From: Bacillota bacterium
GTDB lineage: Bacteria > Bacillota > Clostridia > Lachnospirales > Lachnospiraceae
Assembly: GCA_023399055.1 (NCBI GenBank)
Contig: JAEWQV010000027.1
Coordinates: forward strand, 248,001-312,000
Reading direction: 5' to 3'
DNA length: 64,000 nucleotides
Both the position numbers and the translations under genes were made by a program. The notes beneath the pieces were generated by a model that saw nothing but the letters and a program-made list of their open reading frames with translations, had not been told where the DNA came from and made no database searches. Shown in pieces: positions 25,829-35,160 of this stretch (position 1 is the first letter of the stretch; each line of letters opens with the position of its first letter).

Positions 25829-26440
25829 ATGTATCAAATTATATTAGCATCTAACTCCCCAAGAAGAAGAGAAATAATGGAGCTGATGGGAATTAAATTT
25901 ATAACTTTGGCAGCAGAAGTTGAAGAAAAGGTGGAGGAAACAATACCATCAGAAATGGTCCAAGCACTGGCAAAATTAAAAGCAGATGCTTCTTTACAAT
26001 GCTTTGAAGATAAATTAAGTAAATATGAGGAGACTATAATCATTGCTGCAGATACCTTGGTATTCTATAAGAATCAGGCATTGGGCAAACCGAAGGATGA
26101 AAATGACGCTCAGCAAATGCTTGAAATGTTATCTGATGAGGAGCATGAGGTATATACCGGAGTTCATCTTATTCTTCGAAAGCAGCAAAAGATTGAAGAA
26201 GAGATATCCTTTGCTGTAGGTACTAAGGTAAGAGTGAACCCTCTTTCTTTAGAACAGATTAGAGATTACATTGCTACTGGCGAACCAAAGGATAAAGCTG
26301 GTGCTTATGCAATCCAAGGTGAGTTCGGTATTCATATTAAAGAAATTGAAGGAGATTACTATAATATTGTTGGATTTCCTATCGCCAGAATATATGAAGA
26401 ACTATTAAAAAAAGGAATTAATATGAAAAGTTTAAATTAA
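25829..26440 (+). CDS. maf: Maf-like nucleoside triphosphate pyrophosphatase
   Basis: A 203-residue Maf/Ham1-fold enzyme that hydrolyses non-canonical or surplus nucleoside triphosphates (dTTP/UTP type) to monophosphates. Signatures: LASNSPRRREIM at the N-terminus, IIAADTLVFY with the metal-binding Asp, LGKPKDENDA, and GEPKDKAGAYAIQG. AAAGGATGG before the start. It is divergent from argG and runs toward the arginine genes. Confidence 0.92.
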   Translation: MYQIILASNSPRRREIMELMGIKFITLAAEVEEKVEETIPSEMVQALAKLKADASLQCFEDKLSKYEETIIIAADTLVFYKNQALGKPKDENDAQQMLEMLSDEEHEVYTGVHLILRKQQKIEEEISFAVGTKVRVNPLSLEQIRDYIATGEPKDKAGAYAIQGEFGIHIKEIEGDYYNIVGFPIARIYEELLKKGINMKSLN

Positions 26441-26444
26441 CTAT

Positions 26445-26478
26445 TGCATAAATTTAAATCCGGATGTATAATTATAAA
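26445..26478 (+). promoter_or_regulatory. Possible tandem arginine operator upstream of GNAT-argJBD
   Basis: Two imperfect ArgR-type boxes, TGCATAAATTTAAA (26445-26458) and TGTATAATTATAAA (26465-26478), 20 bases apart start to start, close to the 21-base spacing of paired ArgR sites. Each has mismatches to the palindrome. The site precedes the GNAT gene rather than argJ. Confidence 0.3.
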
Positions 26479-26492
26479 TAATTTTTATAAGC

Positions 26493-26520
26493 TTTTGACC
26501 GCCTGAAAAGACGGTCAAAA
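26493..26520. terminator. Hairpin after maf
   Basis: Perfect 9-bp stem TTTTGACCG / CGGTCAAAA around a 10-base loop, between maf and the GNAT gene. It could end the maf transcript or act as an attenuator for the arginine genes. No long T-run follows. Confidence 0.5.
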
Positions 26521-26533
26521 ATCATATCAGGGG

Positions 26534-26962
26534 GTGTGGTTCTTGATACGTAGGTTCAATACGAAGGATTATGATAATGTAGTTGCACTTTGGACGAATT
26601 CACCGGGGGTTGGACTTAGATTTCCTGACGATTCGAAGGAGGGCATCGAAAAATTTATCAAAAGAAATCCAAATACAAGCTTTGTTGTTGAGGAAAATGG
26701 GAAGATAGTTGGAACTGCTTTATGCGGACACGATGGAAGACGAGGATACCTCTACCATGTCTGTGTGGAAGAAGGGTACAGGCGAAGATCAATAGGGAGG
26801 CTGTTGATTGAGGCAGTTATTAAGTCATTAAAAGAAGAAGGAATTGTAAAAATTGGATTGGTTTGCTATTCAGAAAATGAAAAGGGAAAGCAATTCTGGA
26901 GAAACCTTGGCTGGGAACACAGAGAAGATCTAGATTATTATACAATTAGCATAGATAATTAA
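26534..26962 (+). CDS. GNAT N-acetyltransferase (YpeA-like) at the head of the arg genes
   Basis: A 142-residue GNAT-fold enzyme with LYHVCVEEGYRRRSIGRLL as acetyl-CoA loop (the usual R/QxxGxG/A appears as RRSIGR) and a C-terminal ENEKGKQFWRNLGW motif. The likely start is TTG 26543 (the LIRRFNTKDYD reading) after GGGGGTGTGG, or ATG-equivalent GTG 26534 a few codons earlier; this is unclear. It is 85 bases before argJ in the same direction. Short GNAT proteins can act as N-acetylglutamate synthase (ArgA), so a part in arginine synthesis is possible but unproven. Confidence 0.78.
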   Translation: MWFLIRRFNTKDYDNVVALWTNSPGVGLRFPDDSKEGIEKFIKRNPNTSFVVEENGKIVGTALCGHDGRRGYLYHVCVEEGYRRRSIGRLLIEAVIKSLKEEGIVKIGLVCYSENEKGKQFWRNLGWEHREDLDYYTISIDN

Positions 26963-27047
26963 TGGTTGTCCATGAGATAGAAAATAAAATGAAAAATATA
27001 AATGCTATCAGTTTAATTTACAGGAAGAGAAAGGTAAGGTAATAATA

Positions 27048-28268
27048 ATGAAAAAAATAGATGGTGGAGTAATCGCAGCAAAGGGATTTCAGGCAGCAGG
27101 AGTCTATGCAGGAATTAAAAAGAAGAAGAAAGATATGGCAATGGTTTATTCTATTGTTCCTGCAGTTGGAGCTGGTACCTTTACAACCAATGTAGTAAAG
27201 GCGGCTCCTGTAAAATGGGATATTAAAATTACAAATAATAGTCCCTTTGTTCAGGCAGTTGTCATTAATAGTGGTGTTGCCAATGCATGTACTGGAGTAG
27301 AAGGTGATATTAATAATGAAAGAATGGCAAAAGCAGTGGCAGATAATATGAAACTGCCAGTAGATGCCGTTTATACCTTGTCGACTGGAGTAATCGGGAA
27401 GCAAATGCCGATTGAGATTATTGAGGAGGGCGTGAAGCTTTTAGCGGAGGGCTTACAGGATAGTACTGAGGCGGGGGTTCTTGCTGCGCAGGCTATTATG
27501 ACAACAGATACTTATTCGAAGGAGTCCGCCGTTAGTTTTCTGCTGGAGGGGAAAGAAATACATGTGGGCGGTATGGCAAAGGGTTCCGGCATGATTCATC
27601 CCAATATGGCTACAATGTTGGGAGTTATTACTACAGATATTTCAATTAGTAAGGAACTTCTGCAGGAGGCATTGAGTGCTGATGTAAAGAAATCCTTTAA
27701 CATGGTTTCTGTGGACAGAGATACTTCAACCAATGACTCACTAATTGTTCTTGCCAATGGGTTGGCTGGAAATAAAACAATTACAGAAAAGAATGCAGAT
27801 TATATGGTTTTTTGTGAGGCCTTAAATTATGTAACCACAGATTTATCGAAACAGATGGCAGCGGATGGGGAAGGTGCTACAAAGCTTTTTGAAGTTACCG
27901 TTACTAACGCGAAGACACAGGAGGATGCAGTTATCATTAGTAAATCCATTATAACCTCAAGTTTAGTGAAAACTGCTGTGTTTGGTAACGATGCTAACTG
28001 GGGACGAATTCTATGCGCTATGGGATATTCCGGTATTGAGTTTGATCCAGAGCAGGTGGATCTTGTGATCGAAAGTGTGGAGGGTGTTCTGAAACTCGTA
28101 GAAAACGGGATGGCAACAGATTATTCAGAAGAATTTGCCACAAAAATACTTTCAGCAAAGGAAGTAAAAGCAGTGGCGGATTTGAAAGCTGGAAATGAGA
28201 AAGCAACCGCTTGGGGATGTGACTTATCCTATGATTATGTAAAAATTAATGCGGATTATCGCTCCTAA
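27048..28268 (+). CDS. argJ: Bifunctional glutamate N-acetyltransferase / amino-acid acetyltransferase
   Basis: A 406-residue ArgJ that moves the acetyl group from N-acetylornithine to glutamate (and, if bifunctional, can make N-acetylglutamate from acetyl-CoA). The self-cleavage site is clear: GMIHPNMATMLGV, where the Thr becomes the N-terminal nucleophile of the beta chain. GNDANWGRI and the C-terminal ADYRS are also typical. AAGGTAAGG precedes the ATG. It is followed by argB and argD; argC is missing from the window. Confidence 0.95.
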   Translation: MKKIDGGVIAAKGFQAAGVYAGIKKKKKDMAMVYSIVPAVGAGTFTTNVVKAAPVKWDIKITNNSPFVQAVVINSGVANACTGVEGDINNERMAKAVADNMKLPVDAVYTLSTGVIGKQMPIEIIEEGVKLLAEGLQDSTEAGVLAAQAIMTTDTYSKESAVSFLLEGKEIHVGGMAKGSGMIHPNMATMLGVITTDISISKELLQEALSADVKKSFNMVSVDRDTSTNDSLIVLANGLAGNKTITEKNADYMVFCEALNYVTTDLSKQMAADGEGATKLFEVTVTNAKTQEDAVIISKSIITSSLVKTAVFGNDANWGRILCAMGYSGIEFDPEQVDLVIESVEGVLKLVENGMATDYSEEFATKILSAKEVKAVADLKAGNEKATAWGCDLSYDYVKINADYRS

Positions 28269-28359
28269 TAGTTAATAATTATTTAAGTTGCATTAGATAA
28301 TATACCGTACAAGTTTTAAACAAAATCAAACAATAACATAGATTAGAAAGGAATTCATT

Positions 28360-29256
28360 ATGGAACAGATGGATCAGATTCTCTTAAAAGCGCAGACACT
28401 CATTGAAGCGTTACCTTATATTCAAAAATTTAACAATAAAAAGGTTGTTGTCAAATATGGCGGAAGTGCTATGCTCGATGAAAATCTACAGCTCAATGTT
28501 ATAAAAGATGTTGCACTGTTAAAACTTGTGGGTATGCAGCCCATCATCGTACATGGTGGTGGGAAGGAAATCACCAAGTGGCTGGGGTTGATGGGGCATG
28601 AATCCAGATTTGTAGAAGGTCTTCGTGTAACAGATGCGCCAACCATGGAGGTTGCAGAGATGGTTCTGGGTAAGGTAAATAAGAATCTTGTACAACTGGT
28701 GGAGAAGCTTGGTGTAAAGGCTGTGGGCATTAGTGGTAAGGATGGAAGTACCTTAAAGGTAGAAAAGCGTAGTGTAAATGGGCAGGATATTGGTTTTGTG
28801 GGTAATATTAAAGAAGTTAATACTCAGCTTATTGATACCTTGATAGATAATAATTTTGTACCTGTAATTGCACCAATCGGCGTTGATGATGAATATCAAA
28901 ACTATAATATTAATGCCGATGATGCTGCCTGTGCAGTGGCTACTGCAATTGGTGCAGAAAAGTTAGTTTTTTTAACTGATATTGAGGGTGTATATGCAGA
29001 CCCCAATGATAAGAACAGTTTAATCTCTGTGTTAACTTTAGATAAAGCAGATGAATTATTTAATAGCGGCTTTATTGGCGGGGGGATGCTTCCAAAACTG
29101 AAAAACTGTGTGGACGCGGTTCGTAACGGAGTATCTAGAGTACATATTTTGGATGGCAGAATTGAGCACTGTCTATTACTGGAGTTCTTTACGAATAAAG
29201 GTATTGGCACAGCCATTATTGACAAGGAAAGCATCTTTGAAAATGAAGAACTATAG
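28360..29256 (+). CDS. argB: Acetylglutamate kinase
   Basis: A 298-residue amino-acid-kinase-fold enzyme that phosphorylates N-acetylglutamate. Conserved parts are VVKYGGSAM (ATP phosphate contact), IIVHGGGKEI, NINADDAACAVA, FLTDIEGVYAD, and GGMLPKLKNCVDAV. The extended N-terminus (about 25 residues before VVKYGG) is the form found in arginine-feedback-inhibited, hexameric kinases, so allosteric control by arginine is likely. GAAAGGA before the start; 91 bases after argJ and 15 before argD. Confidence 0.95.
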   Translation: MEQMDQILLKAQTLIEALPYIQKFNNKKVVVKYGGSAMLDENLQLNVIKDVALLKLVGMQPIIVHGGGKEITKWLGLMGHESRFVEGLRVTDAPTMEVAEMVLGKVNKNLVQLVEKLGVKAVGISGKDGSTLKVEKRSVNGQDIGFVGNIKEVNTQLIDTLIDNNFVPVIAPIGVDDEYQNYNINADDAACAVATAIGAEKLVFLTDIEGVYADPNDKNSLISVLTLDKADELFNSGFIGGGMLPKLKNCVDAVRNGVSRVHILDGRIEHCLLLEFFTNKGIGTAIIDKESIFENEEL

Positions 29257-29271
29257 AGGGGAGGATTAATT

Positions 29272-30462
29272 ATGAAGCATTATATTGAAGAAGCAGATCA
29301 AGTACTAATGCAAACCTATAGTCGGTATCAGATTGTATTAGACCGTGGGGAAGGTATGTATTTATATGATGTGAATGATAAAAAATATTTGGATTTCGCA
29401 GCGGGTATTGCTGTTTTTGCCTTTGGATACCAGGATAAGGACTATAATGATGCATTAAAGGCACAGATTGATAAACTTTTGCATACTTCCAATCTCTTTT
29501 ACACAGTTCCTGCCATAGAGGCAGCTGCTAAATTTTCAAAGGCTTCCAAAATGGATCGTGTTTTCTTTACAAATAGCGGGACTGAGGCAATTGAAGGAGC
29601 AATCAAGTTAGCTCGAAAGTATTACTATAAGAAGAATGGAAACACTGGAAGTGAGATTATATCCATGCAAAACTCTTTTCATGGAAGAAGCATGGGAGCT
29701 TTAAGCGTTACCGGGAATAAAAAGTACCGTGAAGCCTTTGAACCATTGGTTGGAGGCGTGGTTTTTGCTGAATATAATGATTTAAACAGTGTCAAAGCTC
29801 TTATTAAGAACAATACCAGTGCGATTATAGTTGAACCAGTACAAGGAGAAGGCGGGCTATATCCGGCTGCCAAGGAATTTTTAGCAGGGATACGTAACCT
29901 TTGTGATGAAAAGGATATCCTTTTAATATTTGATGAAATTCAATGTGGGATGGGTAGAACCGGAACAATGTTCGCATTTGAACAATATGGTATTTTGCCG
30001 GATATTCTTACAAGTGCGAAAGCTCTTGGAGGCGGACTACCGGTTGGGGCTTTTGCAGCCACAGAAAAAGTGGCAAAGGCATTTGAAGTTGGTGACCATG
30101 GAACCACCTATGGAGGGAATCCTTTTGCAACAGCAGCAGTCAGTAAAGTATTTGATATTTTTGAAGAGAAGCAGCTGCTTAACCATGTGAAAGAAGTTGC
30201 CCCTTATTTGGAGGAACAACTGGAGTTACTCACAAAGAAATACGATATTATAGAAAAAAGACGCGGTTTAGGATTAATGCAGGGTTTGGAGTTTAGTATC
30301 CCAGTGAAGGATATTATTCCAGCAGCAATGCAACAAGGGTTAATTGTAATATCAGCGGGAGCAAATGTCCTGCGCTTTGTTCCGCCGTTAATTGTTGAAA
30401 AAGAACACATCGATCAAATGATACAGATTCTGGAGGATTGTCTTAGTAAGATAAAGGAATGA
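29272..30462 (+). CDS. argD: Acetylornithine aminotransferase
   Basis: A 396-residue class III PLP aminotransferase that converts N-acetylglutamate semialdehyde to N-acetylornithine. Landmarks are FFTNSGTEAIEGA, SFHGRSMGALS, LIFDEIQCGMGRTG and the PLP lysine in SAKALGGGLPVGA. GGGAGGA precedes the ATG. It is the last arginine gene here; the message probably ends at the hairpin at 30528-30577. Confidence 0.95.
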   Translation: MKHYIEEADQVLMQTYSRYQIVLDRGEGMYLYDVNDKKYLDFAAGIAVFAFGYQDKDYNDALKAQIDKLLHTSNLFYTVPAIEAAAKFSKASKMDRVFFTNSGTEAIEGAIKLARKYYYKKNGNTGSEIISMQNSFHGRSMGALSVTGNKKYREAFEPLVGGVVFAEYNDLNSVKALIKNNTSAIIVEPVQGEGGLYPAAKEFLAGIRNLCDEKDILLIFDEIQCGMGRTGTMFAFEQYGILPDILTSAKALGGGLPVGAFAATEKVAKAFEVGDHGTTYGGNPFATAAVSKVFDIFEEKQLLNHVKEVAPYLEEQLELLTKKYDIIEKRRGLGLMQGLEFSIPVKDIIPAAMQQGLIVISAGANVLRFVPPLIVEKEHIDQMIQILEDCLSKIKE

Positions 30463-30527
30463 CAGTAAATGCTCTTAGATAAGCTGAAAGATATCTTTTG
30501 AGCTAAAGGTATGCCATATTTATTATA

Positions 30528-30577
30528 GGAAAAAGCATGGATAACAGCATAAATATGTTGTGGTCCATGCTTTTTCC
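30528..30577 (+). terminator. Terminator after argD
   Basis: Perfect 14-bp stem GGAAAAAGCATGGA (30528-30541) with 30564-30577, an inner AACAGCAT/ATGTTG pairing, and a T-run within the right arm. Confidence 0.75.
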
Positions 30578-30670
30578 ATTGTTTCATATAAGAAGTGCCA
30601 AAATACTGAATAGAGAACTCTTTTACTGGTAATCTTAAGGATAATTGTAAAAGAAAGGTTTGGTGAAACT

Positions 30671-31120
30671 ATGTGGGGTATGCTGATTGCAATCTTATCC
30701 GGTGCGTTGATGAGCACGCAAGGAGTTCTTAATACTGGAGTAACAAAACAAACGAGTATCTGGGTGTCTGCCAGTTTTGTTCAATTTAGCGCATTACTGG
30801 TGTGTATTATAGCTTGGTTTGTAACAGGCAGACAAGGTAATTTTGCTGCTTTATTAAAAATTGATCACAAATATATGCTGATTGGCGGTGTATTAGGCGC
30901 CTTTATCACTTATACTGTAATTAAAAGTGTAGATAATCTCGGACCAGCGGTTGCAAATATGTTCATCATAACTGCGCAGCTTATTGTGGCATATTTGATT
31001 GAAATTTTTGGGCTGTGTGGAGCAGAGAAAGTCCCCTTTGAGTGGAGAAAACTGCTAGGTGTAGCAATCATCGTTGCAGGTATCGTGGTGTTTCAATGGA
31101 ATCGAGAAAATTGTTCATGA
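30671..31120 (+). CDS. DMT family transporter (YdcZ/DUF606)
   Basis: A 149-residue protein with about five membrane helices and an N-terminal GALMSTQGVLNTGV segment, typical of the half-length DUF606 transporters, which work as pairs of similar subunits. No partner gene is adjacent, so it may form homodimers. Substrate unknown. AGAAAGGTTTGG lies before the ATG. Confidence 0.8.
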   Translation: MWGMLIAILSGALMSTQGVLNTGVTKQTSIWVSASFVQFSALLVCIIAWFVTGRQGNFAALLKIDHKYMLIGGVLGAFITYTVIKSVDNLGPAVANMFIITAQLIVAYLIEIFGLCGAEKVPFEWRKLLGVAIIVAGIVVFQWNRENCS

Positions 31121-31239
31121 AACCTGTGAAATTATAGCTAATCTACCTATTGTAATAGATGGGCAAATTATGTAAAATAAAATAGTCTTTAAAAAGTATA
31201 GAGGGTACTTTTAAGTCGTCGGACAAAAGGAAGACGATT

Positions 31240-31932
31240 ATGAAAAAGAGATGGATTGTAGTAGGATTAACTGTGACGCTTCTTATTATTTCGGGGATTT
31301 GCTACAGTTGTGCGTTTCAGAAGCAGGATACTGCTGTATTAAATACTTTGGAGTTAAAAGAGAATGGAAAAGTTACAGAGACAACATCGAGTGAGAATAT
31401 AAAAGATGAAGATATATTACCGTTTATCGACTCGGAGGTAGGAGATATAAAGGCGTCTTTGATTGAAGAAAAGGTTTCTATCTATGCCCATGTTTGTGGA
31501 GCGGTTGTAAATCCTGGTGTCTATGAAGCAGAGCAGGGAGCAAGGGTAGTTGATTTTATTCAATTAGCTGGTGGTCTAACGAAGGAAGCCGCAGCTGATT
31601 ATATTAATCAAGCAAAATCAGTAGAAGACGGTCAACGTATTTATGTTATGAAGGAATCAGAGTTAGAGAATCTAACCTTAGAGCAACGGATTGAGGGAGA
31701 AGAAGTTACAAGGAATAATACAAAGGAAACCTCCTCTGTGCTTATTAACATTAATACCGCTAGTGTAGAGGAGTTAATGAGTTTATCGGGAATAGGTCAA
31801 GCGAAGGCAAACAGCATTGTTGCATACCGTGAAAAAAATGGTAAGTTTCAAACAATTGAAAATCTTATGGATATTCCTGGAATTAAAGAGGGATTATTTC
31901 AACAGATTTCCCATATGATAGTTGCAAATTAG
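31240..31932 (+). CDS. comEA: ComEA-type DNA-binding protein (SLBB + helix-hairpin-helix)
   Basis: A 230-residue protein with an N-terminal membrane anchor (about 5-25), a spacer, an SLBB domain (about 86-140: VSIYAHVCGAVVNPGVYE, GARVVDFIQLAGG), and two helix-hairpin-helix motifs at the C-terminus (ININTASVEELMSLSGIGQAKA and IENLMDIPGIKEGLF). This is the ComEA layout of the competence machinery, where it binds double-stranded DNA outside the membrane and delivers it to ComEC. comEC lies 3.4 kb downstream, separated by four other elements. Confidence 0.9.
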   Translation: MKKRWIVVGLTVTLLIISGICYSCAFQKQDTAVLNTLELKENGKVTETTSSENIKDEDILPFIDSEVGDIKASLIEEKVSIYAHVCGAVVNPGVYEAEQGARVVDFIQLAGGLTKEAAADYINQAKSVEDGQRIYVMKESELENLTLEQRIEGEEVTRNNTKETSSVLININTASVEELMSLSGIGQAKANSIVAYREKNGKFQTIENLMDIPGIKEGLFQQISHMIVAN

Positions 31933-32091
31933 CTAACATATACGCTATAGTAGTATTAGTGTAGTTTTTGTAAGAGTGTTGGTTGCACAATGTAAGGGAG
32001 ATAGGAAGTCTTGTTGCATTGTGTAATCACTTAATAAATAAATACCGGCAGCTAAAAGCTTGCAGGTGCGTAGAAAGGTATGGTTATTTAT

Positions 32092-32790
32092 ATGGCTAAA
32101 AAGGTACTTGTGGTAGATGATGAAAAATTAATTGTAAAAGGTATTCGTTTCAGCCTGGAACAGGATGGTATGGAAGTTGACTGTGCCTATGATGGAGAAG
32201 AAGCGCTGGAAGCTGCCAAAAAAAAGGAATATGATGTGGTATTGTTAGATGTGATGCTACCTAAATTTAATGGTTTTGAGGTTTGCCAACAGATTAGAGA
32301 GTTTTCTATGATGCCAATCATTATGTTAACTGCAAAAGGTGATGACATGGATAAGATTCTTGGCCTTGAATACGGTGCAGATGATTATATTACAAAACCT
32401 TTTAATATCCTTGAGGTTAAGGCTCGAATTAAAGCAATTATTCGTCGTAATAGTAAAGGGGCTTCTAACAGTACCCAAACAGCAAAGCTTATTACCTTTG
32501 GTGATATGAAAATAGATTGTGAGAACAGAAGAGTTCATATTGCTGGTAAAGAAGTGAATTTAACAGCAAAAGAATTTGATCTATTGGAGTTATTGGTATT
32601 TAACCCAAACAAGGTATATAGCCGTGAGAATTTATTAAATATCGTCTGGGGCTATGATTATCCTGGTGATGTTAGAACTGTGGATGTTCATATCCGTAGA
32701 TTACGTGAGAAGATTGAAACCAATCCAAGCGAACCAAAATATATACATACAAAATGGGGTGTAGGATATTTTTTCCAAAATCAAGAGTAA
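32092..32790 (+). CDS. OmpR/PhoB-family response regulator
   Basis: A 232-residue regulator: receiver domain with DD at 9-10, phospho-acceptor Asp53 in LLDVMLP, Thr in MLTAKG and Lys in DYITKPF; then a winged-helix DNA-binding domain (about 130-230; NLTAKEFDLLELL, VDVHIRRLREKI). The start is given as the ATG of MAKKVLVVDD, which is the usual family start; an ATG 12 bases earlier lies only 1-2 bases after AGAAAGG, so translation may begin there instead. It pairs with the downstream kinase. Confidence 0.9.
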   Translation: MAKKVLVVDDEKLIVKGIRFSLEQDGMEVDCAYDGEEALEAAKKKEYDVVLLDVMLPKFNGFEVCQQIREFSMMPIIMLTAKGDDMDKILGLEYGADDYITKPFNILEVKARIKAIIRRNSKGASNSTQTAKLITFGDMKIDCENRRVHIAGKEVNLTAKEFDLLELLVFNPNKVYSRENLLNIVWGYDYPGDVRTVDVHIRRLREKIETNPSEPKYIHTKWGVGYFFQNQE

Positions 32791-32809
32791 GTTAAGAATA
32801 TTTAATAGT

Positions 32810-34204
32810 ATGAGAGTATATCTTCTAGTGGTTTTTATATTACTAGGTGTCGTTCCATTGACTATTTTTACTTACGTCCTATTAAATAACTACGAAGATA
32901 AAGCAATACAAAATAAAACAGTGGAGCTACAAAGCCAGGGTAAAAATCTTTCCAATAAAATTGGGCAAAGTGAAAACCTGGCAAAGGGTGTAAATCCAGA
33001 CCTTAAAGTAGAAATTGCAAGAATTGCAGATATTTATAACGGTAGAATTATATTAGTAAGTGATAAATTAAATATTGTAAATGACACCTATTCGTTGGAA
33101 GAGGGCAAAATACTGATCTCCTCTGATGTTGTCCAATGTTTAAGTGGAATTAGTACGGAACCTGTTCATGACAGAAAGACACATTTCTTAAGACTAAATT
33201 ATCCAATCACTCATAATAATGATAAGCAAATTATGGGTGTTATTGTTATGACCTTTTCTACAAAGGATATTGAAAATATTAAAGAAAGTTTAGAACAGCG
33301 TGTTTATTTATTTGCCATTACCTTAGCGGTATTAATTTTTGTATTCGCGATTTACTTTTCAGGAACTTTAACAAAGCCGCTAACGAATGTGGTGAACTCC
33401 ATCGATCGAATCACAGATGGGTATTTGGAAGAGAGTGTATCCATTAAGGGGTACAATGAAATAGAAAAAATTTCAGACTCCTTTAATCATATGATTAGCC
33501 AAATGCAAAAGCTTGAGAATTCAAGGCAGGAGTTTGTATCTAATGTCTCCCATGAACTAAAAACACCAATTACTTCAATCAAGGTACTGGCGGATTCCTT
33601 GGTTATGCAAGAGGATGCACCAATCGAACTTTATAGAGAATTTCTGTTGGATATTACGGATGAGATTGAAAGAGAGAATAAAATTATTAATGACCTATTA
33701 TCCTTGGTAAAACTGGACAAGACTGCAGGAGATATGAATATTACTGCAATCAATATCAATGAGTTATTAGAGCAAATTCTTAAGAGGCTACGACCAATTG
33801 CGAAAAGACAGAACATTGAGATGATTTATGAAAGTTTTCGACCGGTAATCGCCGAAGTAGACGAAGTTAAGCTTTCGCTTGCAATATCAAATTTGATTGA
33901 AAATGCCATTAAGTATAATGTAGAGGATGGATGGGTTAGAGTTTCTTTAAATGCAGACCATAAGTACTTTTTTGTTAAGGTTTCTGATTCTGGAATCGGG
34001 ATTCCGGAATCAGCACAGGACTCTATCTTTGAACGTTTCTATCGAGTGGATAAGGCGAGATCCAGAGAGACTGGTGGAACCGGGTTAGGTTTATCCATCA
34101 CCAAAAATGTTATTCAGATGCATCGGGGGGCTATCAAGGTATACAGCAAAGAAGGAGAAGGGACCACCTTTAATGTTAGAATACCGATGAATTATGTAGT
34201 ATAA
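32810..34204 (+). CDS. Sensor histidine kinase (PhoR/WalK-like)
   Basis: A 464-residue membrane kinase: helix at the N-terminus (about 3-23), outer domain of about 130 residues, second helix (about 163-185), HAMP (about 186-238), HisKA with phospho-acceptor His248 in SNVSHELKTP, and HATPase_c with NLIENAIKYN, DSGIGIP and GTGLGLSI. The ATG has no ribosome site. The same frame is open upstream to 32765 and reads SKIKSKLRIFNS directly before the ATG, which looks like the basic N-terminus such kinases normally have. The true start may thus be a rare codon (ATC 32780 or ATT 32768) inside the regulator gene. Confidence 0.88.
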   Translation: MRVYLLVVFILLGVVPLTIFTYVLLNNYEDKAIQNKTVELQSQGKNLSNKIGQSENLAKGVNPDLKVEIARIADIYNGRIILVSDKLNIVNDTYSLEEGKILISSDVVQCLSGISTEPVHDRKTHFLRLNYPITHNNDKQIMGVIVMTFSTKDIENIKESLEQRVYLFAITLAVLIFVFAIYFSGTLTKPLTNVVNSIDRITDGYLEESVSIKGYNEIEKISDSFNHMISQMQKLENSRQEFVSNVSHELKTPITSIKVLADSLVMQEDAPIELYREFLLDITDEIERENKIINDLLSLVKLDKTAGDMNITAININELLEQILKRLRPIAKRQNIEMIYESFRPVIAEVDEVKLSLAISNLIENAIKYNVEDGWVRVSLNADHKYFFVKVSDSGIGIPESAQDSIFERFYRVDKARSRETGGTGLGLSITKNVIQMHRGAIKVYSKEGEGTTFNVRIPMNYVV

Positions 34205-34242
34205 ATGTAGGAAATGCCATTAACCATGGTAGAATTGAGGGA

Positions 34243-35160
34243 ATGATGTATAAAAAATTATCCATGTTACTTTTTATCCTTGTTATAGGGGTATTGACTG
34301 GCTGTAGTAATAATCGAAACTCAAAAGAGGATACTTCTACTATAAATGTTTACTATATTAATACGAAGTCTTTAGGTCTTGCCAGTGAAAAGTATAAATT
34401 AATAGGAACGGAACTAAGTGAGCAAGTAGATGAGTTGTTGTATATGATAAAAAAATCACCGGAGAATCTAACTTATAAAAGTGTTTTGCCGGACAAGGTA
34501 ACTTACACTTGCGAGTTAAATAAGGATAATGTTCTTACAATTAATTTTGATACCACTTACAATGAGCTTTCTGGAATATCAGAAGTTTTAAGCAGAGCAG
34601 CAATCGTAAAAACCTTAGGTCAGTTGGAGGTGATAGAAACTATTCAATTTAGGGTGAATGGTAGCCCACTGATTGATTCTAATGGTGAAATTGTTGATTC
34701 GATGTCAGTGGAAGACTTTGTGGATAATACCAACACCAATACGAATTATAAAGTTAAATTGTATTTTGCTAATCAAGAGGGAGATGCTCTCATTGCTTAC
34801 GGAACCAGCATTAATTATACTGGAACCAGTTCCTTGGAAGAATTGGCTATTAATAAGCTGATTGAAGGTCCAAAGAACATTGCAATGTTAAGTGCTATAC
34901 CAGAAGGAACAAAGTTACTTCATATTTCTAAGAGTGATGGAATTTGCACAGTTGACTTTAACGAAGCGTTTTTAGAAAAGGTTCCTGATGTAAAACCTGA
35001 AGTTACCATTAACTCGATTGTAAATACGTTGGTGGAACTACCGGATATTAATAAGGTTCAATTTACCATTAAAAGTAAAACGGTTGAGACTTATGGTGAT
35101 GACATTGATTTTGATGGACTTTTTGAACGTAATTTAAATTTAATAAAATCCACTGAATAG
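34243..35160 (+). CDS. GerMN-domain lipoprotein
   Basis: A 305-residue lipoprotein (lipobox LTGC at about residue 18-21) with two GerMN domains in tandem (about 30-150 and 165-295), each containing the pattern of a strand-rich fold with NFDTTYNELSG in the first and VDFNEAFLEKVP in the second. GerMN proteins such as GerM take part in spore formation and germination; in clostridia they also occur beside two-component systems with less clear roles. GAGGGA before tandem ATG codons, 38 bases after the kinase stop, so it is likely cotranscribed with the kinase. Confidence 0.87.
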   Translation: MMYKKLSMLLFILVIGVLTGCSNNRNSKEDTSTINVYYINTKSLGLASEKYKLIGTELSEQVDELLYMIKKSPENLTYKSVLPDKVTYTCELNKDNVLTINFDTTYNELSGISEVLSRAAIVKTLGQLEVIETIQFRVNGSPLIDSNGEIVDSMSVEDFVDNTNTNTNYKVKLYFANQEGDALIAYGTSINYTGTSSLEELAINKLIEGPKNIAMLSAIPEGTKLLHISKSDGICTVDFNEAFLEKVPDVKPEVTINSIVNTLVELPDINKVQFTIKSKTVETYGDDIDFDGLFERNLNLIKSTE

